Source of the DNA: Heyndrickxia camelliae
GTDB lineage: Bacteria; Bacillota; Bacilli; Bacillales; Bacillaceae_C
Length of the DNA stretch: 64,000 bases
Assembly (NCBI RefSeq): GCF_002844575.1
Contig: NZ_PIQO01000012.1
Coordinates: forward strand, 78,122-142,121
Direction of reading: 5' to 3'
The notes under the pieces were generated by a model, which was not told the DNA's origin, did not search any database, and saw only the letters and a program-made list of their open reading frames with translations. How positions within the stretch are numbered: the first letter of the stretch is position 1; every line of letters begins with the position of its first letter. The position numbers and the translations under genes are program-made. Of the stretch, positions 1 through 8,891 are shown piece by piece.

Positions 1-114
1 TCCAATACGGCCCGTATCACTCCAAAATATACAAAGCATCATTTATACCATTTAGCATTATCTAAATCAAGAATAGATACATTGGAATTTTATATCTTTG
101 TTAAGAATTTGTGA
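1..114 (+). CDS. Possible C-terminal end of a gene cut by the window edge
   Basis: An open frame runs from the first base to a TGA at 112-114 and would give 37 residues ending EFYIFVKNL. The composition (LYHLALSKSRIDTLEFYIF) looks protein-like, but a frame this short can stay open by chance in AT-rich DNA. I do not recognise the family. It could only be confirmed with sequence from before the window. Confidence 0.3.
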   Translation, partial: SNTARITPKYTKHHLYHLALSKSRIDTLEFYIFVKNL

Positions 115-204
115 AAATAAACTGACTATATGGTTTATTTAGATTTTTTATATTATAATAAATTATAGAAAAATAATATCGATTTTTTTAGATTGGAGAT
201 TGCA

Positions 205-351
205 ATGAAAACAAGACTTAGAAAACTACACAATGCTAAATCATTCAACTTACATGATTTAATAGATGCAAATAAAAAAATGATGGAAAAAGATGCAAAG
301 TTTATTAACGAATTAGAAAAGAAGTTGGATGAAAAATTAGCCAAGTACTAG
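205..351 (+). CDS. Small basic protein resembling Fur-regulated FbpB
   Basis: A 48-residue lysine-rich protein starts at the ATG after TTGGAGATTGCA, a good ribosome site. It contains SFNLHDLIDANKKMMEKD followed by a charged helix rich in Lys/Glu. This resembles the Bacillus FbpB-type small basic proteins (SF..LV..NK..L..D pattern), which are made under iron limitation and help the small RNA FsrA lower expression of iron-rich proteins. No clean Fur box is visible; the upstream 150-180 stretch is only AT-rich. The assignment is by pattern memory, so the family is likely but not certain. Confidence 0.5.
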   Translation: MKTRLRKLHNAKSFNLHDLIDANKKMMEKDAKFINELEKKLDEKLAKY

Positions 352-378
352 TTAAACATTTGAATGCCCTAACATTTT

Positions 379-403
379 AAAGCGGAACAAAATGTCCCGC
401 TTT
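379..403. terminator. Hairpin between convergent genes
   Basis: AAAGCGG and CCGCTTT arms enclose a short A/T loop, with one mismatched pair next to an extended ACA/TGT stem. It lies between the small basic protein gene and the converging DUF3892 gene, whose stop codon sits in the right arm. T runs on either side are short, so this is a modest bidirectional terminator. Confidence 0.4.
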
Positions 404-716
404 AAAATGGAGGCAAGTTGTCTAAATTATTCTCTTCTATCCCATCTGGTTCACTGCGAATAATGTCTCGCCCATATCTATGAAACACATCTATATGAGC
501 TATTTTCCCTGCTTTAGCCTCATCCAAAGCAGTGATATAATCCAGCTCACGACCAGTATTCGTTTTAAATGCGATGATATCTCCATCATCATTTTTCTTT
601 ACCGCCACAATTTCTTCTTTTCCCATTAGATTTTGGCTGTCAGCCTCCATTTTTGCTTGGTTCATGGCTTGTTCCCGATACTCTTGATAGATTTTATCAA
701 AATAATTATCTTCCAT
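402..716 (-). CDS. DUF3892 domain protein
   Basis: A 104-residue cytoplasmic protein. I start it at MEDNYF because GGGAGGT lies 8 bases before that ATG; an upstream ATG at 767 lacks a good site. The first 45 residues are helical and charged. The second half has the DUF3892 pattern: IVAVKKNDDGDIIAFKTNTG, then an alanine-rich helix, IIRSEPDG and the C-terminal NNLDNLPPF. The family is common in Bacillus, has no established function, and is usually a stand-alone small gene as here. Confidence 0.8.
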   Translation of the reverse strand: MEDNYFDKIYQEYREQAMNQAKMEADSQNLMGKEEIVAVKKNDDGDIIAFKTNTGRELDYITALDEAKAGKIAHIDVFHRYGRDIIRSEPDGIEENNLDNLPPF

Positions 717-826
717 GATAATACCTCCCTTTTTATTCTTCATCGTTTGAGAGTATATTATGTACAAGCTACACTATTGTCATTCCTACCCCACTTGTGT
801 GAAAATTACAAAAAGGGAGTGATATG

Positions 827-1213
827 ATGAAAGAATGTCCATTCTGCAATCCTTTCTCATTTGAAAATCAAAAAATCATTCTAGAAAATGAGCATTGCAT
901 GTTTTTGCAAATGCCACAGGAAATACTAATTGGTTCAGGTCTAATAATTCCGAGAAAACATCGGGAAACAGTATTTGATTTAACAGAAGAGGAATGGATA
1001 ACGACCTATTCCCTGTTACAAAGAGCAAAATACCTTTTGGATGAACAATATGCACCAAATGGTTACAATGTAGGGTGGAACTGCTATCCTACTGGCGGTC
1101 AAAGTATTCCGCATGCACATTTGCACGTGGTGCCACGATATGAGGATGAACCTTTTGCAGGAAAAGGAATAAGGCATTGGATAAAAAGCCAAAATAATAA
1201 ACGATCTAAGTAA
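827..1213 (+). CDS. HIT family nucleotide hydrolase/transferase
   Basis: A 128-residue histidine-triad protein. The triad HAHLHVV is at about residues 96-102 with the second His acting as the nucleophile in characterised HIT proteins; it follows a GGQSIP loop typical of the family. An N-terminal CPFC pair may bind zinc. HIT proteins cleave nucleoside-phosphate bonds such as adenosine phosphoramidates. The start at 827 gives 7 bases from GGGAG; the ATG at 824 is also possible. It stands alone, so the physiological substrate cannot be inferred. Confidence 0.85.
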   Translation: MKECPFCNPFSFENQKIILENEHCMFLQMPQEILIGSGLIIPRKHRETVFDLTEEEWITTYSLLQRAKYLLDEQYAPNGYNVGWNCYPTGGQSIPHAHLHVVPRYEDEPFAGKGIRHWIKSQNNKRSK

Positions 1214-1398
1214 AAGTTCGTCATACAAATCTGCGCGGTCATGAGTACCGTTTATTTGTGATATTAATGATGACCTGGGATTTTATCAATCAGAGGATTC
1301 GTTATTCAGCTACAGGCTATATTACTTTGTGATTTTGCGTACGTTGTGTCCGCTCCCCCCGAAAACAGTGTTATTTAGGAAAAAGTTGAAACGACTAA

Positions 1399-1427
1399 GA
1401 ACGCATGTTACCCCATTGCATGCGTTC
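1399..1427 (-). terminator. Hairpin downstream of the VOC gene
   Basis: GAACGCATG pairs with CATGCGTTC around a 11-base loop. It lies about 57 bases beyond the VOC stop codon on the minus strand. The T run after it is poor, so terminator function is tentative. The rest of 1214-1483 shows nothing coding. Confidence 0.35.
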
Positions 1428-1483
1428 CACTTTTCTCTACAGTGTCAGAACTACCATTTTTTAAACCTTGGACTCAACTCGCT

Positions 1484-1849
1484 CTAAACATCAAATATAT
1501 TTCCGTCCAAATCATAAAAGTTCCGGCCGGCATGCCCCCGATTCTCAATTTCTCCAACCTTCCTATTTCTATCTTTAAAATTGCTTTGCAATTTCTCCAA
1601 TGCCTCCACACGCTCCATTTCAAATGTAAGAGAAAATCGGACATTTCCTTCTGCATCGATGAAATTGGAGCTTTGGCCGTGCCCGGACTTCACTAAGAAA
1701 AAGCTTTGGTTTGCAAGATTGATAATTGCCTTATCAGAATCTTTGTAACTGAGGTATGCACCTAGTTTTTCCACATACCATTCAGTAGACAACTCTACAT
1801 CCTTTACTGGAATATAGGTTGTTCCTACTCTCATTAAACTTTGATCCAA
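1484..1849 (-). CDS. VOC superfamily (glyoxalase-like) protein
   Basis: A 121-residue protein with the vicinal oxygen chelate fold pattern: TYIPVKDVELSTEWYVEKLG at the N terminus and FYDLDGNIFDV at the C terminus, where DPDGN is usual. Members bind a metal and act on varied substrates, so no reaction can be named. It starts at TTG, supported by AAGGGGGGAAC six bases upstream; the next ATG is 15 bases later. The last strand motif normally ends with a metal-binding Glu (NxxE); here it reads NIFDV and stops, so the metal site may be incomplete. Confidence 0.75.
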   Translation of the reverse strand: MDQSLMRVGTTYIPVKDVELSTEWYVEKLGAYLSYKDSDKAIINLANQSFFLVKSGHGQSSNFIDAEGNVRFSLTFEMERVEALEKLQSNFKDRNRKVGEIENRGHAGRNFYDLDGNIFDV

Positions 1850-1924
1850 TTAGTTCCCCCCTTATCACTAAATAGTTCTACACCTATATATAATCATTTT
1901 CCAAAACTTATAAAAATCCTAAAG

Positions 1925-2851
1925 TCATGACTTTAGGGGTACACCATTCGTATAAGGATGAAGAAGGGAATAAATAGCTCGAATGACTGGTACTTGTATG
2001 CCATTCTTTGTCGCTTGCTTTAAAATATATCCTTGTAAACTTTCCACCTCTATAGGCAGTCCTTTTTCAAGGTCTCGGTGCATGGAGGATGTCATAGCAG
2101 GCGGCAGCCCCTCCGCTTTTTTCGTAATTTTCTCTACCGTATCTTCAGCCAATGGTATCTGAAGACAAATAGCAGTTTGATAGATTTCTTGAATTAAATC
2201 TACTAATAATGACTTCGTTGCGAAATCATTTAATGCAATGCCAATCGGTTGCCTAGTTGCAGATGTAATTCCACTTAGAGTAGCTAGAAAGATGAATTTA
2301 TTCCACATTTCTACAATAATATTGTCTGTTTGGACAATATTTATATTAGCCTGTTTAAACATTTCCTCTATTTTATTTAAAAATGAAGATTGCTGGTCTT
2401 TTAACGAACCAAAGACAATATCATGCATAGGGCTTGTTTGAATAATATCCCCTTCTTGGTTAAGTGTAGATTCTATGTAGCATACTCCCCCTAAAACATT
2501 CTCTACCCCAAATTGATTCACTAATATTTCCATATGTTGAACGCCGTTAAGCAAAGGTAAGATTTTGGCACCTTTATTAACCAAGGCTTCTAATTGAGGA
2601 AGTGCATTTTCTAAATGGTAATTTTTTAAAGCTAGAATAATAAGATCGGGATGTTCGATTTCATCACTATTTACCGCAAGAGTAGGGGTAATCGTAAAAT
2701 CACCATGATAGCTCATAACCCTTAAGTCACGTTTGTTTAATTGTTCAAAGCGTCTCTCACGAACAAAAAAAGTAACTGGATAGCCTGCACTTGCTAGCTT
2801 ACCTCCGAAATAACCACCAACAGCACCTGCACCAAATATCACTGTATGCAT
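1925..2851 (-). CDS. Ketopantoate reductase family (ApbA/PanE) oxidoreductase
   Basis: A 308-residue NADP-dependent 2-dehydropantoate 2-reductase family protein. It begins with MHTVIFGAGAVGGYFGGKLA, a Rossmann GxGxxG site. The middle has the LLNGVQH motif and the WNKF lysine region that carries the catalytic Lys in PanE; the C-terminal helical domain contains SSMHRDLEKG..IEVESLQGY, which holds the substrate. Full length for the family. GGGAGG precedes the chosen ATG; a longer frame to 2932 lacks family similarity. Bacilli often carry several paralogues, so whether this one makes pantoate for coenzyme A or serves another substrate is open. Confidence 0.85.
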   Translation of the reverse strand: MHTVIFGAGAVGGYFGGKLASAGYPVTFFVRERRFEQLNKRDLRVMSYHGDFTITPTLAVNSDEIEHPDLIILALKNYHLENALPQLEALVNKGAKILPLLNGVQHMEILVNQFGVENVLGGVCYIESTLNQEGDIIQTSPMHDIVFGSLKDQQSSFLNKIEEMFKQANINIVQTDNIIVEMWNKFIFLATLSGITSATRQPIGIALNDFATKSLLVDLIQEIYQTAICLQIPLAEDTVEKITKKAEGLPPAMTSSMHRDLEKGLPIEVESLQGYILKQATKNGIQVPVIRAIYSLLHPYTNGVPLKS

Positions 2852-2954
2852 ACTATTCCTCCCTTTAATCCATCTTAATCTCATTCTATACCAACCCACC
2901 ACATTTTCATATGATTCTGAATCCTCAGTCACCTAAGGAGAATAAGGAAACTAT

Positions 2955-3836
2955 TTAACTCAACTTTTTAAAATACTCCACCATAAATTCACGGAACTCC
3001 CTGACGACCTTCGAGGTATACCGTTCAGTCTTCCATGCCATGCCGATGGTTCGCGTACAGTTTGGCTGTTCAATATGCAGTGGGACAATTTTGTCGTGAT
3101 GGGCGTAGCGTAGTGTATGCTCGGTTAAAAAGGAAATGCCTAGTCCTGCCTCCACATAACTTTGAATCGAGCCCGGTTCTTCCAGCTCGAAGGCAATATT
3201 AGGAGTAAAGCCCGCCTTTTCGCAATATCGGTCGGTCAATATTCGAAATGGATTCGTTGGTTCCATGTGTATAAAATGTTCGTCTGCCACCTCTTTTAAT
3301 AAAATGCTTTCTCTGTTGGCTAAAGGATGATTTTCTGGTACAACAATAAAAACCTCATCCTCCAACAGATTCGTCCAGCCGATCCCCTGTTCCTCAATTG
3401 GAAAATAAGTTACACATAAATCAATTTCACCCTTTTCCAATTGATCTGCCAGCCGAAATGGTGAATGCATACTAACTTGAAATTTTGCTAATGGATATTC
3501 CGCACGAAATTGGCTAATAATATTCGGCAGTAGTGGCGTATGCATAACAGACAGAGAAATGCGATTTTCGCTTTCTCCAGCGAGTTCCTCCATTTCGAGC
3601 TTGGCGGAGTCTAATTCTGAGAATGCTCTATCCACTCTTTTTAAAAAGATCTTTCCATAATCGTTTAATTTGATATTTCTGCCCTCTCGATCAAAAAGGG
3701 TAAACCCGAGTTCATCCTCTAAACGGGAAATTGTTTGGCTTAGGGAAGGCTGGGCAATCGTTAGTTTTTTTGCAGCCTTTGTCATATGTTCAAATTGCGC
3801 TACTGTTTGAAAATACCTCAATTGCAATAAATCCAA
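2955..3836 (-). CDS. LysR family transcriptional regulator
   Basis: A 293-residue LysR-type regulator. The winged helix-turn-helix is at residues 1-60 (LRYFQTVAQFEHMTKAAKKL, then QPSLSQTISRLEDELG and LFDREGR), followed by a coiled linker and a periplasmic-binding-like effector domain. I start at the TTG preceded by GGAGGAG, which gives the usual DLLQLRYF beginning; an upstream ATG adds unrelated residues. It is divergent from the exporter at 3981, with 144 bases between, so it probably regulates that gene. The inducer is unknown. Confidence 0.85.
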   Translation of the reverse strand: MDLLQLRYFQTVAQFEHMTKAAKKLTIAQPSLSQTISRLEDELGFTLFDREGRNIKLNDYGKIFLKRVDRAFSELDSAKLEMEELAGESENRISLSVMHTPLLPNIISQFRAEYPLAKFQVSMHSPFRLADQLEKGEIDLCVTYFPIEEQGIGWTNLLEDEVFIVVPENHPLANRESILLKEVADEHFIHMEPTNPFRILTDRYCEKAGFTPNIAFELEEPGSIQSYVEAGLGISFLTEHTLRYAHHDKIVPLHIEQPNCTRTIGMAWKTERYTSKVVREFREFMVEYFKKLS

Positions 3837-3980
3837 TATATTCTCCTCCATTAATAACTCACAACCTATAAGCAGATAGTAATACATATATTAGTCATTA
3901 TCAATAATTTGGAGTATGATAAAGGGTATAAATTATTACGAGATTCGAAATAAATTCCAACATATAAGAAAGGTGTTCAT

Positions 3981-5195
3981 ATGGAAAATTGGAAACGAAA
4001 TTTATTTGTATGCTGGTTTGGTTCATTTGTGACAGCTGCGGGAATGAGTCAGATAGCCCCAATGCTGCCTTTATATATTGAAGATCTTGGGGTACATGCT
4101 ACTTCAGATGTTGAAAAATGGTCAGGATTAATATTCGGATCCACTTTTTTACTCTCCGCAATCGTTTCACCAATTTGGGGAAAGCTTGCTGATAAAAAGG
4201 GAAGAAAATTAATGCTTTTACGTGCGAGCCTTGGGATGGCAATCGTTGTATTTGTAATGGCGTTTGTTCAAAACGTGTACCAATTACTTGCTTTACGTAT
4301 GTTGATGGGGGCTGTTTCCGGTTATATATCAGCTGCGGTCACCTTAGTTGCTACACAAACGCCTAAGGAAAAATCAGGATGGGCACTTGGAACTCTTTCG
4401 ACTGGATCTGTCAGCGGTGGTCTTCTAGGACCGCTATTGGGTGGACTCTTAGCAGAGTTTTCGGGAATTCGGAGTTGTTTTGTCTTAACAAGCTTTTTAT
4501 TATTGATAGCCTTTTTTGCTTGTCTATTTCTAATAAAAGAGGACTTTAAACCTGTTCATAAAACCCCATTGCCATTTAAACAGGTATGGAAGCTTGTTCC
4601 AAATACAAGATTATTAGTATCCTTGTTTGCTAGTACGTTTATTTTGCAAATTGCCAATATGTCCATTCAGCCTTTAATTACCGTTTATGTAAAACAATTA
4701 TCACCAAATATCGCGCATTTATCGCTGATTGCCGGAATGGTGGTAGCTGCTTCCGGACTTGCCAATATTATTGCGGCACCTAGATTAGGAAAGCTTGCCG
4801 ATCGCATCGGATCCAGAAAAATTCTCATTGGTGCTTTAATTGTAGCTGGAATTATCTTTATTCCTCAGGCCTTTGTAAAATCGCCTTGGGAGTTAATGGG
4901 ATTGCGTTTCTGCCTCGGACTTGCAACAGCGGGATTACTGCCATCTATCAATAACCTGGTTAGAAAAAATTCACCAGATGAAGTAGTTGGCCGTATTTTC
5001 GGATATAATCAATCTGCCCAATACATCGGTACCCTCGGTGGATCTGTTTTAGGTGGACAGATGGCTGGAATATTTGGCATTCACTATGTATTCTTTACCA
5101 CAAGTGCCTTATTATTGATTAATGCATTATGGGTATACAGCATCAATCACATTGGTTCCGGATCTAGAAGAGGAAGCATGTCCCATAGTCATTGA
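3981..5195 (+). CDS. mdtG: MdtG-like major facilitator multidrug exporter
   Basis: A 404-residue, 12-helix MFS transporter of the DHA1 drug:proton antiporter type. It closely follows the sequence pattern I recall for E. coli MdtG: NWKRNLFVCWFGSF at the start, GKLADKKGRKLMLLRASLGM in the first cytoplasmic loop, and KSGWALGTLSTGSVSGGLLGP in helix 5 (motif C of antiporters). AAAGGTGTTCAT precedes the ATG. It stands alone and diverges from a LysR regulator. Substrates are likely hydrophobic drugs, by family only. Confidence 0.85.
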   Translation: MENWKRNLFVCWFGSFVTAAGMSQIAPMLPLYIEDLGVHATSDVEKWSGLIFGSTFLLSAIVSPIWGKLADKKGRKLMLLRASLGMAIVVFVMAFVQNVYQLLALRMLMGAVSGYISAAVTLVATQTPKEKSGWALGTLSTGSVSGGLLGPLLGGLLAEFSGIRSCFVLTSFLLLIAFFACLFLIKEDFKPVHKTPLPFKQVWKLVPNTRLLVSLFASTFILQIANMSIQPLITVYVKQLSPNIAHLSLIAGMVVAASGLANIIAAPRLGKLADRIGSRKILIGALIVAGIIFIPQAFVKSPWELMGLRFCLGLATAGLLPSINNLVRKNSPDEVVGRIFGYNQSAQYIGTLGGSVLGGQMAGIFGIHYVFFTTSALLLINALWVYSINHIGSGSRRGSMSHSH

Positions 5196-5206
5196 CATTA
5201 AAATCC

Positions 5207-5238
5207 GAAGAAGCACGCTGAAATTAGCGTGCTTCTTC
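5207..5238. terminator. Strong bidirectional terminator
   Basis: A perfect 13-base inverted repeat, GAAGAAGCACGCT with its complement, surrounds a six-base loop. It separates the exporter from the convergent DinB gene; the right arm encodes the last residues (EEAR) of that DinB protein. Confidence 0.8.
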
Positions 5239-5760
5239 TGTTTGTTTCTCAAACAAATAAAATATGTAATCTGTAGATGCTCCCGGATATCCTAGTTGCC
5301 TCAACATTGCTGTAATGTTACCCCTATGATACGTTCCATGATTGGATACGTGCTGCACCAACTCAGACACAGTAGATTCTAATTTTCCGAACTGAGGATG
5401 TTCAGTAACAACAGGTTGGTCCTTATAACCTAAGCTAGAGAAGAATTTTTTATATTCATTTGCTATATTTTTATAAGCATTTTCAAGGTCTGCGAAAGTC
5501 ATCGTTTTTATTTTCTCCGATTCCACCGCCATTAATGCTGTAACCTCATCGAAGCTCTTCTCCATCATAACATTTAACCAAACCACATCCACTCTATAAA
5601 TATGTTTGGCGGCATCTAAAATAGACGGAAATACACTTTGAATATTCTTCTCTAACACTTCATCCGGTATTTCCTTTAACCTCGTAAATACCCTTTGATT
5701 TGCCCAAACATGATAATCATAAATCTTTGTCAATTGCTGATCCACAATATCCCTCCTCAT
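5224..5760 (-). CDS. DinB family protein (four-helix bundle)
   Basis: A 178-residue DinB/YfiT-type protein. The fold's metal-binding histidines are visible at HIYRVD (around residue 53) and at NHGTYHRGNITAMLRQLG (around 140), the usual H...HxxxH pattern. Some Bacillus members are bacillithiol S-transferases that detoxify electrophiles; most are unassigned. Its ATG overlaps the TGA of the upstream DinB gene by four bases, so the two are translationally coupled. The C terminus lies in the terminator stem. Confidence 0.8.
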   Translation of the reverse strand: MRRDIVDQQLTKIYDYHVWANQRVFTRLKEIPDEVLEKNIQSVFPSILDAAKHIYRVDVVWLNVMMEKSFDEVTALMAVESEKIKTMTFADLENAYKNIANEYKKFFSSLGYKDQPVVTEHPQFGKLESTVSELVQHVSNHGTYHRGNITAMLRQLGYPGASTDYIFYLFEKQTEEAR

Positions 5761-6212
5761 CTTTTTTCCGGTTGTTTTAGAAAAAACGGAAGCTTTTCTA
5801 CACCAATCATCCGTGCATAAGTAAACAATTGACCTTTATGATGTATCTCATGATCTTTAGCATTTTCAAGCCAAACTTTCCCGGATGCATAAAACCCATT
5901 AATTCCAATCATATTTTCTAAATCCTGATTACGAAGCGTTGCTAAATCTCCCTTTGTTTTTTCTGTATAATCACTTACAATTCGTCGTACATCATCCATT
6001 GTTTCATAATTTGGTACAGGGGAGATTTTAAAGGAGCCATTCTTAATTGTCTGCACAAACATATCCATGGAATTAGCAATATGCAAAGTAAGCTCACTGA
6101 GTGAAAACGCCCTTTCCCAAGGTTTAAAATACATGTGCTCATCTTTAATTAGACAAAGTATTTCATTAAGCACCGTGCGATGTTTTAACCAGCTTTGGAT
6201 ATATTCCTCCAA
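5757..6212 (-). CDS. DinB family protein, first gene of a coupled pair
   Basis: A 151-residue DinB-type protein with H at LTLHIANSMD (about residue 44) and NAKDHEIHHKGQLFTYARMIG (about 120), matching the three-His metal site. Its end overlaps the next DinB gene by four bases. The start is uncertain: GTG at 6221 has AAGGAG only one base away, while TTG at 6212 sits nine bases from it, so I prefer the TTG. The 3' end of a decayed VOC gene overlaps this start, suggesting the three were once one operon. Confidence 0.75.
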   Translation of the reverse strand: MEEYIQSWLKHRTVLNEILCLIKDEHMYFKPWERAFSLSELTLHIANSMDMFVQTIKNGSFKISPVPNYETMDDVRRIVSDYTEKTKGDLATLRNQDLENMIGINGFYASGKVWLENAKDHEIHHKGQLFTYARMIGVEKLPFFLKQPEKR

Positions 6213-6213
6213 T

Positions 6214-6580
6214 CTATTCACTCTCCTTTTCCATTACTAATGAGGTATAAATTTCAATTAAATAACCATCTGGATTTCCAAGTAAGCAACATGCGCGCTC
6301 CAACCACTTCTGTCATGCGGGTTTTTTTATAATTTACTACACAATTCCTTGTATGCCTCATCGACATTATCCACTCCAAAATCTAATACAATGGATAAAG
6401 GTGAAGGCATTTTCGCTAAGGATTCCCTTTCGTTAAGAGCCTCTGCCATTACTTTTTTAGAATAAATCCCTAAGTTAGTACTTCCTAAATTGAAATTTGT
6501 GTATATTACATATTCAAGATTCCATTCAACTTGAATTGTAATACATCCTTGTAAAACTCAACACTTTTTTTAAAAATCAT
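6214..6580 (-). pseudogene. Decayed VOC (glyoxalase-like) gene
   Basis: Fragments of one VOC protein appear in order but in different frames. An ATG at 6580 with GGAG nine bases upstream starts KKSVEFYKDVLQFKLNG; then a middle piece reads SIVLDFGVDNVDEAYKEL; then the typical end GNPDGYLIEIYT. At least two frameshifts separate them, and the part between the middle and end pieces is shortened. The end overlaps the DinB start, so this was probably the promoter-proximal gene of the DinB operon. Confidence 0.7.
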
Positions 6581-6673
6581 TTATTAAAACTCCAAAACCA
6601 AATTAATTTCCCTCCTATTATCATGCTTTGGTTATCATAACCTACCTTTACTGACAATTCTGGTCAGTGAAGC

Positions 6674-7636
6674 TTATTTTTGATAAAAATTATTAAGATC
6701 CATGGTGATGCTTATCAATCTCTCTTTTAAAAAGATTGGCTCTTTTACTTGGATGGATTTTCCATAGGATAAAATTAAATACGGCAAATAGAAGGAAATC
6801 AAATCTCTATCCAACTTAAAATGTACATCATGGACAGATCTTTCTATTAAGACATGACCTAATAACCAATGCTCACAAAGGCTATCAATAGCGGATGTTT
6901 GTCCTTGTATACGAACAGAGATTAATTCTGCAGGGTCCTGAATATTAGGCAGAATACTATTCATGAAAAATCGGCGCGCTGAAAATTCTGATGGACGCTC
7001 AAACGTTAGATCGGTCACTTCGATAGTAATAATTCTATCGACCCGAAAACTTCTAATCTCATTACGTAAATGGCAAAATGCTATGGCATACCATTTATTT
7101 TTCCAGAACAAGAGCCCATATGGATCAAGTTCTCTACTGGATTGTTCCTTACCATTCCCTTTTATGTACTCTATGGAAAGGGTTGTTTCATTTGCAACAG
7201 CTTCTTCCAATAGTTGGAGGGTTCTTGTTTTGGGTGTGTGAATAGGGGAATGAATGACATCAAATCCGATGGAATGGCGATTAATTTTTTCTAATTGCTC
7301 TTCATTTGTATAAAACTTTAATTTTGATACCGCAGCTTCTAATGCATCACCAAATGGATAGCCTGCTTCTTTCGCATATTTTGCTGCATGGATAAGTGCC
7401 TTTTGTTCTTCTAAATCAAAAAATAAAGGAGCTTCATGAAAGTGTTCCAATAAACGATAGCCGCCGTTATGACCAGAGTCAGCAACTATAGGTACCCCGC
7501 TTGCACATAAGGAATCGATATAACGGTATACTGTCCGAATGCTAATTTCTAATTCCTCAGCAATCTGTTTAGCCGTCATTTGCTTTCTCGATTTTAATAG
7601 CCATAGAATTGACAACATATTATCGGATTTAGACAT
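6674..7636 (-). CDS. WYL-domain transcriptional regulator (YafY type)
   Basis: A 320-residue regulator. Residues 1-60 form a DeoR-like winged helix (RKQMTAKQIAEELEISIRTV, then YRYIDSLCASGVPIVADSG and GGYRL). Residues 140-230 are the WYL domain (LSIEYIKGNGK, ELDPYGLLFWKNKWYAIAFC, RSFRVDRI), and a C-terminal WCX-type domain follows. WYL domains sense ligands, often nucleic acid or small molecules. I start at the second ATG, nine bases from AAGGAG. It lies 90 bases upstream of the decayed VOC gene and DinB pair on the same strand and probably regulates them, a common arrangement for DinB genes. Confidence 0.85.
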   Translation of the reverse strand: MSKSDNMLSILWLLKSRKQMTAKQIAEELEISIRTVYRYIDSLCASGVPIVADSGHNGGYRLLEHFHEAPLFFDLEEQKALIHAAKYAKEAGYPFGDALEAAVSKLKFYTNEEQLEKINRHSIGFDVIHSPIHTPKTRTLQLLEEAVANETTLSIEYIKGNGKEQSSRELDPYGLLFWKNKWYAIAFCHLRNEIRSFRVDRIITIEVTDLTFERPSEFSARRFFMNSILPNIQDPAELISVRIQGQTSAIDSLCEHWLLGHVLIERSVHDVHFKLDRDLISFYLPYLILSYGKSIQVKEPIFLKERLISITMDLNNFYQK

Positions 7637-7852
7637 TAGCATTTACTCCTTAATATATTCCTTACCCGTCACAAATATATAAGGTTAATATTCTTATCTT
7701 TAAATGGATTTTCCTTCTATTTATTTCAATTTAATCTCATTTAATTGAAATTTAGAGTGATGGTCTAAATAAAAAATAGCCCCATCCAATGGATTGAGGC
7801 TTAGCAGTAAATTTGAAACAAATTTACATAGTTTTGAAATAATAAAAGAGTC

Positions 7853-7877
7853 GCGTCTCTACACTGAGTGGAGACGC
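7853..7877 (-). terminator. Terminator of the catalase gene
   Basis: GCGTCTC and GAGACGC pair around an 11-base loop, and the minus strand continues CGACTCTTTTATT. It lies about 30 bases beyond the manganese catalase stop. Confidence 0.65.
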
Positions 7878-7905
7878 CCATTTGCTTTATCAAAGTTATT
7901 ATTTT

Positions 7906-8760
7906 TTACGAATTTAAATCGTATAATCCTGGACTATGTTCATTTGGCATTATTGGAAGTTCAGGTACAGGATAGCCTTGTGGAGGATCAACAACACTTA
8001 GCTGGCCAGAATTTCTGCTTGGAGACTCTCCCTGAAATATCTCTCCAATCCGCGTTTCATCCAAGCGAAAATTGAATTGGGCATTATGAAATCCCTTTTC
8101 AACATATTTTCTACACTCTGGATACTTATTAATATCATAATTCGGTACAGGAAATAATTTGGCCCAATCAACTCCTAAAGTTTCTAACGCCTTTGCAAAT
8201 GCATTTTGGTGAGCATTGTCACGTACAATGAGAAAAGCTAAAGTCTCTCTGAACGTCTTATTCGAACTCATCTCATAAATTCTGGATTTTTGTAACACAC
8301 CAGTTGATTCAAGAACGAGATTATCAAGTAAGTCACTAATTAAATTTCCATGACTATATACATAATTACCATTCCACGGATTTCCTGCTGCGTCTACTGG
8401 AAGGGAGGACTGAGCACCCATAATAAAATGATGCGGGTTAGCATGTTTAATGGCCTCCTCCAAAGGAGCTCCATTTGTTCCAGAATTGCCTACCCCTTCT
8501 TCACCTGAACCATTTAACAGTTGATTAATCGTTGTTTGCACCAATTCAACATGGCTTATTTCCTCCAGAAAAACCCCTCTGATTAAATCGCGATACTGTT
8601 TGGCAGGGCCTCGGAAATTGGCACTTTGAAAAAAGAACTGCATCATGGTTCTCATTTCACCAAACCGTCCTCCCAAGGTTTCTTGAAGAACCTTTGCTGC
8701 TTGTGGATCCGGTTTATCCGGAACAATCATATTGATTAAATCTTCCTTATAAAAATACAT
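7906..8760 (-). CDS. Manganese catalase
   Basis: A 284-residue non-haem catalase that disproportionates hydrogen peroxide at a dimanganese centre. The ferritin-like bundle shows the expected ligands: Glu35 (FGEMRT), Glu67 and His70 (FLEEISHVE), Glu151 (LVLESTGV) and His184 (DNAHQNAF). The C-terminal tail is Pro/Gly-rich (SVVDPPQGYPVPELPIMPNE), as usual. No signal peptide. AGGAGGAATACA precedes the ATG, a near-ideal ribosome site. It is monocistronic. Several Bacillus paralogues are general-stress or spore-associated; I cannot assign a sigma factor from the promoter. Confidence 0.92.
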   Translation of the reverse strand: MYFYKEDLINMIVPDKPDPQAAKVLQETLGGRFGEMRTMMQFFFQSANFRGPAKQYRDLIRGVFLEEISHVELVQTTINQLLNGSGEEGVGNSGTNGAPLEEAIKHANPHHFIMGAQSSLPVDAAGNPWNGNYVYSHGNLISDLLDNLVLESTGVLQKSRIYEMSSNKTFRETLAFLIVRDNAHQNAFAKALETLGVDWAKLFPVPNYDINKYPECRKYVEKGFHNAQFNFRLDETRIGEIFQGESPSRNSGQLSVVDPPQGYPVPELPIMPNEHSPGLYDLNS

Positions 8761-8841
8761 TGTATTCCTCCTAAAATTGTTTTAACGCCATTATCTTCTG
8801 TATAAGGAGGATTAAATATTCTTTATATTTTTTTTAGATAA

Positions 8842-8888
8842 CAAAGCCTTATAGAAAAGAAAGTCATTTCCCCTTCTATAAGGCTTTG
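8842..8888. terminator. Long hairpin terminator between catalase and DUF445 genes
   Basis: A 15-base perfect arm, CAAAGCCTTATAGAA, pairs with its complement across a 17-base loop. It immediately follows the stop codon of the DUF445 gene on the minus strand; the following T run is broken. Confidence 0.7.
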
Positions 8889-8891
8889 TTG

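Noticed and set aside
150..180. Fur box before the FbpB-like gene
   Set aside because: The AT-rich sequence agrees with the 7-1-7 consensus in only one half; not enough to claim.
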